Numbered from the stretch's first letter, positions 23,697 through 34,316 are shown. The stretch is DNA of 64,000 bases from an uncultured Geobacteraceae bacterium (GCA_903901875.1 CAIUSO010000050.1:20444-84443); one strand, 5' to 3'. Numbers and translations: made by a program. Notes: generated by a model from the letters alone, not told the origin.

Positions 23697-24617
23697 TCAT
23701 TTCCCCTCAGTCTCAAGACCCGGCATGGTACACACGCGGTTCCGTCCTTCAGCTTTTGCCGCATAGAGGGCCGCATCAGCCTGTTGTATCAGCTCTTTTA
23801 CTGATAAACCTGTCTCCAATGAGGGAACACAGCTTGCGGCACCGATACTAACCGTGGCCGAGTAATTTTCGGGGGGTAATTTAAGGGCCTCTACATCTTT
23901 CCGTAAGCGTTCTGCAATAGTACGAGCTCCAGGTCCGTCAGAGCCCGGCAGGATACAGCCAAACTCTTCTCCTCCGTATCTTGCTGCCAGATCCGCCGCT
24001 CTGTTAAGCCCCGAATTGAGTGTCTGGGCTATTGCTCTCAGGCATTCATCACCTACTGTGTGACCATACAGATCATTAAACTTTTTGAAATGATCTATAT
24101 CAATCATCAAAAGTGACAGGGTCGAACCGGTGCGCCGGGCCCTTCTCCACTCAATGTCAAGATACTCGTCAAAACGTCTTCGGTTGGCGATAGTGGTCAA
24201 TACATCGGTAAACCCGATGAATTCCAGACGATCCCGTTCACGCTTTCGATCAATGTGATTTTTTATTTTTTGACTTACAATATCCAGATTGAACGGTTTC
24301 GTAATGTAATCATCGGCACCTAAATTCAACCCGCACAATTCATTTGTGGTACTGTTAAGGGAAGTAACAAAGAAGATGGGAACTTGCCTCAGAGCGTTAA
24401 TTTTCCGTATATGTCCGTAGAGTTCAAAGCCGTCCATGCCCGGCATCATTATATCCAGCAAAATTAAATCGGGAATTTGATGCTCAGCAATTGATAACGC
24501 ATCAATTCCGTTCTGCGCTCCGTAAATAGTATAATCCGGACTGAGGAAAGCCTCGAGAAGCCTTATATTCGCGGGAATATCATCAACTATAAGGATGGCA
24601 GGTTTTTCAGTATGCAC
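23697..24617 (-). CDS. Receiver-GGDEF diguanylate cyclase
   Basis: 306 residues, PleD/WspR-like. Receiver (about 1-125; LIVDDIPANIRLL, LLDIMMPGMDGFEL, YITKPF) joined by a helical linker to a GGDEF domain (about 145-300). The catalytic signature is RYGGEEF, which is active in the family, and an inhibitory I-site RAAD sits five residues before it, so product feedback is expected. It makes cyclic di-GMP from two GTP when its receiver is phosphorylated. Start GTG 24617, supported by AGGAG six bases upstream. One of only two obvious output proteins of the signalling cluster. Confidence 0.94.
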   Translation of the reverse strand: MHTEKPAILIVDDIPANIRLLEAFLSPDYTIYGAQNGIDALSIAEHQIPDLILLDIMMPGMDGFELYGHIRKINALRQVPIFFVTSLNSTTNELCGLNLGADDYITKPFNLDIVSQKIKNHIDRKRERDRLEFIGFTDVLTTIANRRRFDEYLDIEWRRARRTGSTLSLLMIDIDHFKKFNDLYGHTVGDECLRAIAQTLNSGLNRAADLAARYGGEEFGCILPGSDGPGARTIAERLRKDVEALKLPPENYSATVSIGAASCVPSLETGLSVKELIQQADAALYAAKAEGRNRVCTMPGLETEGK

Positions 24618-24671
24618 CGGGAACTCCTGGGCTTATTTTGAAATTATACTGTCAACCCGCCAAAAAATACA

Positions 24672-25310
24672 TTAGCGGGGTAGTACCATGTTTTTGACCA
24701 TTCGTATCTGTTCCTCAGCACATTCGGGGCACGCACCATGACTGAACACTGCATCGGAATGTTCACCAATATAGGTCTCCAGTTTGCTCCAACTTTGATT
24801 GTCATCTCTTATCTTCTTGCAATACGAGCAGATGGGGATGATTCCCTCAAGACGTTTCACACGGGAAAGTGCAGATTCCAGTGCCATCTTTTGCTGACAG
24901 AGCAAGTCACGCTGATCTTTAACAAGATCGAGTCTTTGTTTGGAAACTATATGGTTATGTACTCTTAGTCGTAAGAGATCAATGTCAAAAGGTTTGGTTA
25001 AGTAGTCAACTCCACCCAGATGTAAACCGTGCTTCATGTTCTCATAGGTATCTAATGCTGTAAGGAATATTACGGGAATATCGGTGAATGTTTCATCTGA
25101 TTTGATAATGTTACAGACATCGAAACCATTAATATCCGGCATCATAACATCGAGTATTATAAGGTCCGGGTGGTTTACTTTTATAAGTCCGATGGCTTCA
25201 TAGCCATTACCAGCCTTAATTATGTCATAAGAGTCTATCAGTGACCTTGATAAAACCTGAAGATTTATCGGTTCATCATCGACAATGAGAATAACCGGTT
25301 TATTGTTCAT
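24672..25310 (-). CDS. Receiver with C-terminal Cys4 (CSYCKKIRDD) module
   Basis: 212 residues. Receiver (about 1-120; ILIVDDEPINLQVL, ILDVMMPDINGFDVC, YLTKPF), a coiled coil, then a short C-terminal module with LEGIIPICSYCKKIRDD and, about 27 residues later, SHGACPECAEE. The two CxxC pairs suggest a bound metal ion. This module recurs at the ends of response regulators and sensor kinases in Geobacter-like and other anaerobic bacteria (known by recurrence; function not established to my knowledge). I prefer ATG 25310, preceded by GGGAG; an in-frame ATG lies at 25322. Confidence 0.88.
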   Translation of the reverse strand: MNNKPVILIVDDEPINLQVLSRSLIDSYDIIKAGNGYEAIGLIKVNHPDLIILDVMMPDINGFDVCNIIKSDETFTDIPVIFLTALDTYENMKHGLHLGGVDYLTKPFDIDLLRLRVHNHIVSKQRLDLVKDQRDLLCQQKMALESALSRVKRLEGIIPICSYCKKIRDDNQSWSKLETYIGEHSDAVFSHGACPECAEEQIRMVKNMVLPR

Positions 25311-25323
25311 AATGTCTCCCATT

Positions 25324-28300
25324 TTAACATTCGACTTTCCCCTTGTTTATACTGATTACGCGATGTACTTCTTTCATAAGATCCTCTACGACAAGTGGCT
25401 TTGATACGTAACCATCAAAACCAATCTGCAAAAACCGATTTTTTTCTCCCCGCATGGCATACGCGGTGACAGCGATAACAGGCAGATGGTGAGAAGTTCC
25501 TCTTTCCCTGCTTCTTATTTCTTTTAACGCATCTTCACCATTCATAACCGGCATCTGGATATCCATAAGAACAACATCAAATGATTCCGCAGCTACTGCA
25601 TTGAGACATTCCTCGCCGTTTTCAGCAATAACAACAGTGAAACCATTTTTTTTCAAAAAGGTAGCAGCAAATTGTACATTAATGGCGTTGTCTTCCACGA
25701 GGAGCACCCTGATAGACGTATTTGTCTCGATATGGGGAGCTGGATAGGCTGTCTCGGAATAAGTTGACTTCAAGGGCGAAATGCCGAAAGGAATCGTTAC
25801 GCGAAAGCAACTGCCGACCCCCTGGCTACTCTCAACAGTAATCACCCCTCCCATCAACTCAACCAATCTCCGACATATGGACAACCCGAGTCCTGTTCCC
25901 CCAAATCTCCGTGTTGTTGAGCCATTTTCCTGTACAAACGGTTCAAATATTTTCTTGAGCCCACTTTCCGATATACCGATGCCGGTATCATCCACGGATA
26001 TTTCTACCAACGCAGTTGATTCCGTCAGCTCTATGTTTTTTTGAGTGATTGAAATGCTGCCATGTGAGGTAAATTTCACGGCATTACTCAACAGATTGAA
26101 GAGAATCTGTTTAAATCTCAGTTGATCACCCATGACAACAGGAGGTGTTGCCGGATCGAGCTGAACGACAAGAGCAATGTCTTTTGCGTATATGATAGAT
26201 TTCTGCGAACTGGCAACTTCATTGATACACTGCTGTATACTGAGCTCTTTCCGTTCGATGTCCGTCTTGCCGGCCTCAATTTTAGACAGATCAAGAATGT
26301 CATTGAGAAGAGATAGCAGGCTTTTCCCCGACTTTTTCAGCACACCCACGTATTCTTTTTGTTCGTCTGTCAATGGTTCCATTTCAAGAATCTGGGCCAT
26401 ACCGATGATGCCGTTCAGTGGTGTACGAATTTCATGACTCATATTTGCGAGGAACTCGCTTTTTGCTTTATTCGCCGATTCAGCCGCATTTTTCGCCTCA
26501 TGCAACTGCTCTTCACTCCGCTTACGATCTGTTATCTCGGCAGATATACCGCATATGCCGACCACTCTATTATCTGAATTACGTATGGGGAATTTTATCG
26601 TAAGACACGTTCGTACACCCGTTGAATCCGTCAGGCTTTCTTCTATTTCAATCGTTTTATTTTGTTCAATTACCATGAGGTCGTTCTTACGGAATTCGGT
26701 GTAAACGTCTACCGGAAAAAGCTCTTCATCAGTGAATCCGATAGCAAGCTCTCTCCTGATGCCTATGACCTCCTCCCACTTTCGATTAACCAGCTTATAC
26801 CGGCCATCGAGACCCTTCGCAAATATTATTGCACCGCTGTTTTGTATAATATCTGAAAGGAAGTGCTCGTTTTCCAATAATTTGAACTCCGATGTCTTCC
26901 TTTCGGTAATATCCTGAACCACACCCGATACTTCAGCCAGCAATCCCTGAGCATCATATGACACTTTTGCATATAACCTGAGCCATTTAATATTTTCATT
27001 GACGGTGATCCGGTATTCCCATTCAAAGGGACCGGAGCCGTCCATTACGGCATCCCAATGTGTCGTGAATAGTGCCGAATCCTCGGCATGGATGCGCGCA
27101 ATGAACGCAGCTTTGGAGAGACACATATCAGAGGGGTAGGCGTAGATACGGTAAAACTCCTCTGATCCAAACCACTGTTCCCCTCCGTGGATAAACTTGA
27201 GTTGCCAGCTTCCCACATGGGAAATTTGCTGAGCATGGGCCAAATCCATCTCACTATGTTTTAAATCGTTTTCGGATTTAATTCGGGTGGTTTCATTGAT
27301 CTGCTGTAGTTCATGAAATGTTGCATCAAGAGTTTCGGCGGTTTCCTTAAAGTTACTGATCAAATGCTCCATTTCGGCAAAGCCGCTTTCGGGCCAGTTG
27401 ATTTCCATGTCATGGTTTTCAAGTTTGGACGGCAGATTTTGAGTAATAAAACGTAAGTTATCGATGGACAGAATAACTCTCCGGCTTAATATTTCAGCAA
27501 GGAGCAGTGAACCAAGGAGTATTGCAAATATAACCGCAAATTTGCTCGTATAGCTTTCAAACAATACTGCCAGCAATGGAGCCATGGGGTGCTCCAACAC
27601 AAGTTTCCACTCGCCGTACTGCCCTATGGGTTTTTCCATGACGTACAAGGAATTTCTGTACCGTTCTACGGCGGGAATGTTTGGTCGTAAGTGGGGTGTC
27701 CACCGTGTTATTTGACTATTGAGTTGATGAAATGTTCCCGGTCCACGCATAAACGGCTTGAGTACCTGCTGATCAGATCGATTACTCATAATGACGATGC
27801 CGTGACTATCAACCAACGTATACAACAGACCGACTTCGTTAAAACTGTTTCCCAGGATATCCTGTACCTGGTCAAAATTGAGTGCAGCAAAAACCAGACC
27901 ATTATATCTGCTGTTCAACAGAATCGGAGCCATCATCAATGCTCTTGGCTTGTGGGTACCGATATTCCCCATAAAAACCTCTGATAACATCGGCTTTAAA
28001 GCTTCTTTCATACGCGTGACGTAAGGTCTTTCGGAAAAATCAGTGCCTATTACCCGGTTACCATCTTCATCAACAGCGGGAGAAAATGCTGACGATATTG
28101 AGTTGCTGTCAAGCAGAGCGACCCGTGTCATGTTTTTGTCCGACTGCCGGGCAACATCAAGAAGTACCTGCATCTGCTGCGGAGTTTTTGAAACTGCCTG
28201 TTCAGCCAGTGCTATGATGGTAGTCCGTCTATTGAGGAACCAGGTTTCCAGCGTCTTCGAGATTTGCAGACTCTCCTGGTGAAGGATCTTGGTTATGTTT

Positions 28301-28914
28301 GCATCTGTCGTACGCAGGTCACTCTTGCTGCCAATGCCGAGTGCGATAAGCGACGGGCAGAGTACAAAAAAAGCCAGAAGGTTATACACAATTTCACGGT
28401 ACGAAATAAGCGATGAGCGTGACAGCAGTGAATATCCGGTAAAGAGCAAACGGGCCGCAAGGGCGTTTGCTATTCCGTTGACCGCTTGTTTTAACATGGT
28501 AATGTATACACTGTTAATGGGAGTGTGCATGACAACATGATAGAACAGGTAGACCAGTGGCATACCAAGTAAAAGCCAGTAAATGGTAGTTGCCAACACC
28601 ATCCCTATGGTGCCCTTTTTCATAATCAAACCGACAACAGCAACCTCGGTGGTCATAATTATTATGGCATAGGGGTGATTCCAGAGGAAAAACGTATAAC
28701 TGGCGATGACTGCTGCAGCGAGTATCCCCCTGCCGAGGCCAAAAAGCTGTAGAGCCAGCATGGCAAAAATGCTGCCAAAGATAAAATCAAAATTGTGAAA
28801 AATAGGATAGTTACAATAGTTGCCGATAAGCCCTGACACGATAATCAGGACAAATAAAAGGTACTGAGGAATACCACTGCTCTTGTTTAGTGTATTAGTT
28901 CGCTTGGCTGACAT
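25324..28914 (-). CDS. Polytopic sensor hybrid kinase, Cache-PAS-PAS-HisKA-HATPase-REC
   Basis: 1196 residues. About seven hydrophobic helices in the first 210 residues resemble a MASE1-like membrane sensor. A Cache-type extracytoplasmic domain (about 215-455) is closed by another helix (VIFAILLGSLLLAEIL). Two PAS domains follow (about 560-805; DITERKTSE, EITDRKRSE), then HisKA with His in [12 protein letters not shown] (about 826), HATPase (GGTGLGLSICRRLVELMGG) and a receiver (VEDNAINVQ, LMDIQMPVMNGEDAL, VSKPLVV). The start overlaps the preceding gene's stop by one base (TAATG). Its kinase-receiver core is closely related to that of the 28914 gene, so the two are tandem paralogues with different sensory halves. 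Confidence 0.92.
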   Translation of the reverse strand: MSAKRTNTLNKSSGIPQYLLFVLIIVSGLIGNYCNYPIFHNFDFIFGSIFAMLALQLFGLGRGILAAAVIASYTFFLWNHPYAIIIMTTEVAVVGLIMKKGTIGMVLATTIYWLLLGMPLVYLFYHVVMHTPINSVYITMLKQAVNGIANALAARLLFTGYSLLSRSSLISYREIVYNLLAFFVLCPSLIALGIGSKSDLRTTDANITKILHQESLQISKTLETWFLNRRTTIIALAEQAVSKTPQQMQVLLDVARQSDKNMTRVALLDSNSISSAFSPAVDEDGNRVIGTDFSERPYVTRMKEALKPMLSEVFMGNIGTHKPRALMMAPILLNSRYNGLVFAALNFDQVQDILGNSFNEVGLLYTLVDSHGIVIMSNRSDQQVLKPFMRGPGTFHQLNSQITRWTPHLRPNIPAVERYRNSLYVMEKPIGQYGEWKLVLEHPMAPLLAVLFESYTSKFAVIFAILLGSLLLAEILSRRVILSIDNLRFITQNLPSKLENHDMEINWPESGFAEMEHLISNFKETAETLDATFHELQQINETTRIKSENDLKHSEMDLAHAQQISHVGSWQLKFIHGGEQWFGSEEFYRIYAYPSDMCLSKAAFIARIHAEDSALFTTHWDAVMDGSGPFEWEYRITVNENIKWLRLYAKVSYDAQGLLAEVSGVVQDITERKTSEFKLLENEHFLSDIIQNSGAIIFAKGLDGRYKLVNRKWEEVIGIRRELAIGFTDEELFPVDVYTEFRKNDLMVIEQNKTIEIEESLTDSTGVRTCLTIKFPIRNSDNRVVGICGISAEITDRKRSEEQLHEAKNAAESANKAKSEFLANMSHEIRTPLNGIIGMAQILEMEPLTDEQKEYVGVLKKSGKSLLSLLNDILDLSKIEAGKTDIERKELSIQQCINEVASSQKSIIYAKDIALVVQLDPATPPVVMGDQLRFKQILFNLLSNAVKFTSHGSISITQKNIELTESTALVEISVDDTGIGISESGLKKIFEPFVQENGSTTRRFGGTGLGLSICRRLVELMGGVITVESSQGVGSCFRVTIPFGISPLKSTYSETAYPAPHIETNTSIRVLLVEDNAINVQFAATFLKKNGFTVVIAENGEECLNAVAAESFDVVLMDIQMPVMNGEDALKEIRSRERGTSHHLPVIAVTAYAMRGEKNRFLQIGFDGYVSKPLVVEDLMKEVHRVISINKGKVEC

Positions 28915-31900
28915 TATAGTGAGAGAACCTTTTTGATTTCATAGACAAGATACTCCAGTTCGACAGGTTTTGAGACATGGCCGTCGAACCCCTCCTGCAA
29001 GAATCTGTCTTTGTCCAATCTCATGGAATAGGCGGTCAGTGCGATGACCGGTAGATGCCTGGATGTTCCCAGCTCGTTTATGCGTATTGCTTTCAGTGCC
29101 TCTTCGCCATTCATAACCGGCATTTGAATGTCCATAAGGACAAGATCAAATGACTGCCGTTCCAATTCGGCAAGACATTCCTTACCATTTGCTGCGAACA
29201 CCGCTTCAAGCCCAAGTTTACGGCACAGTGCCCGATCATAATTTGTATTGATTTCATTGTCTTCAACGATGAGAATCTTGAGTCTTGGTAACGTAAAATC
29301 CATGTGTGACCAATAGTCCGAATCTGGCAGTGAACGGTATTTTTGTGAAACAGTAAACGGCACGATAAGTTTAAAGCAGCTCCCCACACCCTGCGAGCTC
29401 TCCACAACAACGCGACCTTCCATCAACGATGCCAATTGGCGGCAAATACTGAGCCCAAGACCGGTACCACCGAATCGGCGGGTTGTGGAGTCCTCCGCCT
29501 GAACGAATGGGTTAAAAATTGCTTCCGTTATCTCAGGCGGTACGCCCACCCCGGTGTCAGTAACGGCAATTTGAATCAACAGCCTCTCACCGGAATGTTC
29601 AAGTATGTGTGCTCTTATTTCTATGCCTCCTGTGAAGGTAAACTTGGTGGCGTTACTGAGTAGATTGGATATTATCTGCTTCACTCGCAGTTCATCTCCC
29701 ACAATACCTGCCGGTATATCACGGGAAATATTCACCGTAAGATCAAGCCCTTTCTTTTCAATGGCCACCTTTTGCATAAGCACAACATCATCGATTAATT
29801 TCTTGAGACTGAAGTCATTGATTTCAATTGCAACCATTCCCGCCTCTATTTTCGAGAGGTCGAGCACATTGTTTATTAATGACAATAAGTTGTGGCTGGA
29901 TATATCAAGGGACTCAACATAGGATTTTTGCTCATCATCCAATTCTGTCATCTGGAGCAACTTTGCCATACCGATTACGCCATTCATCGGGGTACGCAGC
30001 TCGTGGCTCATATTAGAAAGAAATGAACTTTTGGCAACATTTGCAGTTTCCGCAGCTGATTTTGCCTGCTGCAACTCCTCAAAAATATGTTTCTGCTGGG
30101 TGATATCCTCTTTTACCGCTACAAAACTAACAATGTTACCGTTAGAATCCTTGAGAGGAGAGATGGATGATTGTTCCCAAAATATTTCCCCGTTTTTCTT
30201 CTTGTTGCAGAACTCACCACGCCAATCATTCCCTTCGGAAATGGTTTTCCACAAATCCTGGTACATTTTCTGCGGATGTACTCCCGCACTCAGCATTTTC
30301 GGATTCTTGCCTATTATTTCCTGCTGTGAATAGCCGGTTATGTCGGTGAATTTTTGATTAACATATTCTATTTCGCCATTTCGATCGGTGATAACAACCG
30401 TTGCAGGGCTGTTTTCTACTGCGCTCGATAATTTAAGGATTTTTTCTTCCGTCCGCATTCGTTCCGTAATATCAATAAAGGTAACGACCGAACCAATAAT
30501 CTGCTCATTGCTGCATTGTGGATATGACCAGTATTCAGCCGGAAAACTGCTCCCGTCAGAGCGCCACATTACCTCATTGAGGGAGTGGAAACCTTCTCCC
30601 GTAATCATTGTTCTGAAAAGTGGCCACTCACTGTCATGGAGTAGGGAGTCTCCTTTCGGTTTATGGTGGATTAGTTCATGTAAATTTTTTCCAACGAGGT
30701 CATCTGGACTTGCATAGCCCAGCAAATTGAGGCAGGAACTGTTACAAAAGGTACAATTTCCCTCAAGGTCCGTACCATAGATGGCCTCAAAGGTGGAATC
30801 CAGCAGAATACGGAGTTTTTCCTCTGTATACCGCAAATCCTTCGTTCTTTCCTGTACCGTTTGCTCCAATTCTTCGTTCAACTGGAGCACTTTCAATTCA
30901 GCTTCTTTAACCCGGCTCACATCAGTAAAAAGAATAACCACACCATCAACATTTCCGGAAGACGTTTTAAACGGAAGGATGCGGATAAGAATATGCCGCC
31001 GGTACCAGGGATCTGAATCTTCTTCTTCAATGAGTTCACCACTGGCAAGAACCTTCAGAATACCTTCCATGAGACGGGCATGGTGAGACAAACGGTATGA
31101 TATGTGATCAATGGGACGACCGATGTCGTGGGAGAGTAGATTGAAATATCCCGTAATAGCACTGTTAAATTTGCGGATACAGAGCATTTTATCAATAAAG
31201 ACAGTCCCAATGTCGATACTTGTCAAAAGATTTTCCAGGTCAAGGTTTAAGGCACTTAATTCACTGTTCTTGCTTTCAAATTCGGAGTTAACGGTAAATA
31301 ACTCCTCATTGACGGAATGCAACTCCTCATTGGTACTCTGCAGTTCTTCGTTAGAAGCCAATAGTTCCTCATTTGTTGCTTGTAACTCTTCATTACTGGC
31401 CTGAAGCTCCTCATTTGCCGCCTGCAAGTTTTCCTTGGTCAATTGCAGATCTTGCTCAAGATCCGTAATATGTTGATGAAAGAGTAATCGCTCCTCAAAT
31501 GAATGTATTTCCTCATCCTGCTCCGGCTTAAGTAACGCTATGGGCTGATATTCTTCCGAGCGAAAACTGATAAAAAAGTGTGCAATTTTAGTTCGATGGT
31601 CGTAAAGCGGTTTAACCGAGACCTCTACTTTAAGTACGGGGCCATTTTCTTGAAGAAGCTGGACTCCACTCAACATCGCAGTGGTTTTATCGCGTGCAGC
31701 TCTCTGCAGTGTGGTGCTTACCGCCACATGCAACTCATGGGCGAGTTGTGACAGCATGTGGGTGTCGGTACGGCCAGGCATGGGGAAGAGATAGGGCTGC
31801 ATTCGACCAAATGAATGGAGAATAGTGTGGTTCTCGTCCACAAGAATACCGGACGGGATATAGCTATCGAGGAGCAGATCGTAATCGAGCAGAAGTTGAC

Positions 31901-33425
31901 GATCCAAATTGATCATACGCGAGTGTGCTTGGGCTGGTTTGGTGGTTACATTGAATGTTGTTGGCGTTGTAGTTGTTTTGAAATCGAGAGGGAGCCTCAG
32001 CTCGCGTTTTTTACGGAATATTTTATAATGTGCCTCCAGCGTTTCAAATTCAGAAGTGAGTGGTCCCAATCCCTCACTACTTCCGAGCAGCAAAATTCCT
32101 GAGACTTTTAGTGCATAGTGAAATGTGGTAATTACCCGCTCCTGCGCATCTGGCTGTAAATAGATGAGCATATTGCGGCAACAAACCAAATCGGTTTTGG
32201 TAAAAGGAGGGTCACAGATAACATTATGTGGGGCAAAAATTACCAGTTTTCTAATGTCGGGAATAATTCGCCAACTTTCTCCCTGATCCTGCCGAAAGAA
32301 GCGTGACAAACGCTCAGGAGAGACATTTGTCAGTCTATCTCTGTTGTAAACACCAATGGATGCCGCTTCCAATGACCGCTTGTGAACATCGGTGGCAAAT
32401 ATGGTAATTTTCCCCCTATAATAGCATGCTTCAGCCACTTCGGTTAATATGATGGCAAGGGAATAAGCTTCCTCACCTGTCGCACAGCACGCGGACCAAA
32501 CGCGAAGTTCTTCTGCACCTCGGGACGAAGCAATTATCTCGGGAATGACTATTTTTGCCAGGTAGTCAAAGGTTTCCGGATCCCGAAAAAACTCCGTAAC
32601 CCCTATGAGCAGATCATGGTAGAGTGCATCAAGCTCGTCAGAATCTGAAGTAAGGATTGGCACATAATCATCAAAAGAGGAAATTCCCTTTAGCTCTAAT
32701 CGCCGGACTATTCGTCTCCCTACCATCCCGGTCCTGTATTTCGAAAAATCAACATTGAAACTACGCCGCAGAAGAGCAAAAATACCGGCATATTCCCCAT
32801 CTTCGGGAAATGACTCCAAGGTGTGCGATAGCCGGGATCGGACCCCTTCCGGATCTTTTGCATACTCAACGATGGCTTTGGGAATCAACTCAGGTGATAG
32901 TTTAAAGTCAAAATTACCGGTGGCTATCGCATTGCGCGGCATACCGTCGAACTGGGCAGAGTCTGGTGTCTGAACAATAACCAATCCTCCGGCCTCTCTG
33001 ATTGCCTGTATACCCCGTGACCCGTCTGAACCGGTCCCTGACAGTACAATTCCTATGGATCGTTTGTCGCAATCTTCTGCGAGTGAGCGAAAGAACGTAT
33101 CAATGGCAAGTTCCGCAGGTAAACCGACCGGTTTATCTCTGAGAATAATCCGACCATCTATCAAACCCATCTGAAAACGTGGTGGAGCCAGATAAATCGT
33201 ATTGGGCTCAAGCTCAATACCTTCAATTGCCTGGAGGATAGCCATGTCCGTATGCCTGGCCAGCAGGTCATCCATGAGGCTTTTAAAATCAGGCGATAAA
33301 TGTTGGATTACCACAAAAGCCATGCCACTATCCGAAGGCATCGCGGCAAAAAACTGCTCAAGAGCGTTTAATCCGCCTGCTGAAGCACCTAATGCTACAA
33401 TATAAAAGTTCTTATCGGTATTCAT
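28914..33425 (-). CDS. CheB-CheR-coiled coil-PAS3-hybrid kinase fusion
   Basis: About 1503 residues from ATG 33425; in-frame ATG 33455 and TTG 33494 are alternatives, none with a strong ribosome site. Order: CheB esterase (Ser in LGASAGGL, His in VIQHLSPD, Asp in SGTGSDGSRG), CheR methyltransferase (WSACCATGEEAYSLAI, CCRNMLIYL), a striking NEEL coiled coil (NEELQASNEELQATNEELL type), three PAS domains, HisKA ([12 protein letters not shown]), HATPase (GGTGLGLSICRQL) and a receiver (LMDIQMPVMNGEEAL). The CheB-CheR-PAS-kinase family is known in many proteobacteria, but its physiological role is poorly defined. It has neither receptor nor CheW nearby. Confidence 0.93.
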   Translation of the reverse strand: MNTDKNFYIVALGASAGGLNALEQFFAAMPSDSGMAFVVIQHLSPDFKSLMDDLLARHTDMAILQAIEGIELEPNTIYLAPPRFQMGLIDGRIILRDKPVGLPAELAIDTFFRSLAEDCDKRSIGIVLSGTGSDGSRGIQAIREAGGLVIVQTPDSAQFDGMPRNAIATGNFDFKLSPELIPKAIVEYAKDPEGVRSRLSHTLESFPEDGEYAGIFALLRRSFNVDFSKYRTGMVGRRIVRRLELKGISSFDDYVPILTSDSDELDALYHDLLIGVTEFFRDPETFDYLAKIVIPEIIASSRGAEELRVWSACCATGEEAYSLAIILTEVAEACYYRGKITIFATDVHKRSLEAASIGVYNRDRLTNVSPERLSRFFRQDQGESWRIIPDIRKLVIFAPHNVICDPPFTKTDLVCCRNMLIYLQPDAQERVITTFHYALKVSGILLLGSSEGLGPLTSEFETLEAHYKIFRKKRELRLPLDFKTTTTPTTFNVTTKPAQAHSRMINLDRQLLLDYDLLLDSYIPSGILVDENHTILHSFGRMQPYLFPMPGRTDTHMLSQLAHELHVAVSTTLQRAARDKTTAMLSGVQLLQENGPVLKVEVSVKPLYDHRTKIAHFFISFRSEEYQPIALLKPEQDEEIHSFEERLLFHQHITDLEQDLQLTKENLQAANEELQASNEELQATNEELLASNEELQSTNEELHSVNEELFTVNSEFESKNSELSALNLDLENLLTSIDIGTVFIDKMLCIRKFNSAITGYFNLLSHDIGRPIDHISYRLSHHARLMEGILKVLASGELIEEEDSDPWYRRHILIRILPFKTSSGNVDGVVILFTDVSRVKEAELKVLQLNEELEQTVQERTKDLRYTEEKLRILLDSTFEAIYGTDLEGNCTFCNSSCLNLLGYASPDDLVGKNLHELIHHKPKGDSLLHDSEWPLFRTMITGEGFHSLNEVMWRSDGSSFPAEYWSYPQCSNEQIIGSVVTFIDITERMRTEEKILKLSSAVENSPATVVITDRNGEIEYVNQKFTDITGYSQQEIIGKNPKMLSAGVHPQKMYQDLWKTISEGNDWRGEFCNKKKNGEIFWEQSSISPLKDSNGNIVSFVAVKEDITQQKHIFEELQQAKSAAETANVAKSSFLSNMSHELRTPMNGVIGMAKLLQMTELDDEQKSYVESLDISSHNLLSLINNVLDLSKIEAGMVAIEINDFSLKKLIDDVVLMQKVAIEKKGLDLTVNISRDIPAGIVGDELRVKQIISNLLSNATKFTFTGGIEIRAHILEHSGERLLIQIAVTDTGVGVPPEITEAIFNPFVQAEDSTTRRFGGTGLGLSICRQLASLMEGRVVVESSQGVGSCFKLIVPFTVSQKYRSLPDSDYWSHMDFTLPRLKILIVEDNEINTNYDRALCRKLGLEAVFAANGKECLAELERQSFDLVLMDIQMPVMNGEEALKAIRINELGTSRHLPVIALTAYSMRLDKDRFLQEGFDGHVSKPVELEYLVYEIKKVLSL

Positions 33426-33506
33426 AATCCGCCTGGTCACTGTTTTTACACTCATGGACGAGCTCACTGGGGGCCTGATCTTTCTGCCTGACAACCAGAG
33501 TGCTGA

Positions 33507-33902
33507 TTATCCGCCCAAGCCCAGAGTGTCCACGATATTTTGTACGTCTTCAAAGGTGATTGGTTTTACCAGGTAGCCATCACACTGGTTTTTAAATGCT
33601 CCCATAACATTCTGACAATCTTTAAGAGCCGTTGTCATTACTATTTTGGCATTGCCCCGAAGCTGGCTTTCATGTTCATCTTCAATGGCTCGCATCGCTT
33701 TGAGAGCAGACTGCCCATCCATTTCAGGCATCATAATGTCGAGTGTGACAAGATCATAGGGCACCTCTTTCAGAACAGCCGTATTGAATGCTTCCACCGC
33801 TTCCTTGCCATTAACCGCAACATGACACTCGCCAAGATGTGAAAGACAAGCAATCATCAGCGTACGACTCATAAAATCATCTTCAACAATTAATACTTTC
33901 AT
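33507..33902 (-). CDS. Stand-alone receiver protein
   Basis: 131-residue receiver with no output domain: LIVEDDFMSRTLM, VTLDIMMPEMDGQSAL, IVMTTALKD, YLVKPITFEDV. It resembles the plus-strand receiver at 8549 in the spacing of the insertion before the phospho-Asp strand (AVLKEVPYDLV against GVEGGDPFDLV). AAGGGG upstream of ATG 33902 supports the start. It lies just upstream of the CheB-CheR kinase gene and could be its phosphate acceptor. Confidence 0.89.
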   Translation of the reverse strand: MKVLIVEDDFMSRTLMIACLSHLGECHVAVNGKEAVEAFNTAVLKEVPYDLVTLDIMMPEMDGQSALKAMRAIEDEHESQLRGNAKIVMTTALKDCQNVMGAFKNQCDGYLVKPITFEDVQNIVDTLGLGG

Positions 33903-33938
33903 ACGTAGTTTCCCCTTTTTTCAAGATAGTTTCAGGTG

Positions 33939-34316
33939 TCACACAATAAAAGTGTTCAGCATCGTAAACAGATCATTATCAGTTGTCGGTTTCATCAGGA
34001 TTTCATCAAAACCAGCTGCTAAATATTTTTCACGCTCCCCTCTCATGACACTTGCCGTGTATGCAATAATCGGAATTTTATTGCAATGTGACCAGCTCCG
34101 TAACGCTCGGCATACATCAATTCCGCTCATATCCTTCATATTGATATCAAGCAGAATTAAATCAACGGTGTCACCAATCCTTTGCATGACATCAAGACAT
34201 TCCAAGCCACTTTCTGTTTCAATCAGAGTATACGCATATCCAATAAGCATCGCCTCAATCAGTTTTCTGTTCATTACCTTATCATCACAAATCAAGATAT
34301 TTTTTTTAGATCCCAT
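33939..34316 (-). CDS. Stand-alone receiver protein
   Basis: 125 residues, receiver only: NILICDDKVMNRKLIEAML, ILLDINMKDMSGIDVC, IAYTASVMRGEREK, ILMKPTTDND. The pattern is that of the receivers normally found at the C-terminus of hybrid kinases (TASVMRGEREKYLAAGFDE), so it may be a detached terminal receiver. GAGG eight bases before ATG 34316 supports the start. It sits 15 bp downstream of the kinase gene at 34332. Confidence 0.89.
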   Translation of the reverse strand: MGSKKNILICDDKVMNRKLIEAMLIGYAYTLIETESGLECLDVMQRIGDTVDLILLDINMKDMSGIDVCRALRSWSHCNKIPIIAYTASVMRGEREKYLAAGFDEILMKPTTDNDLFTMLNTFIV

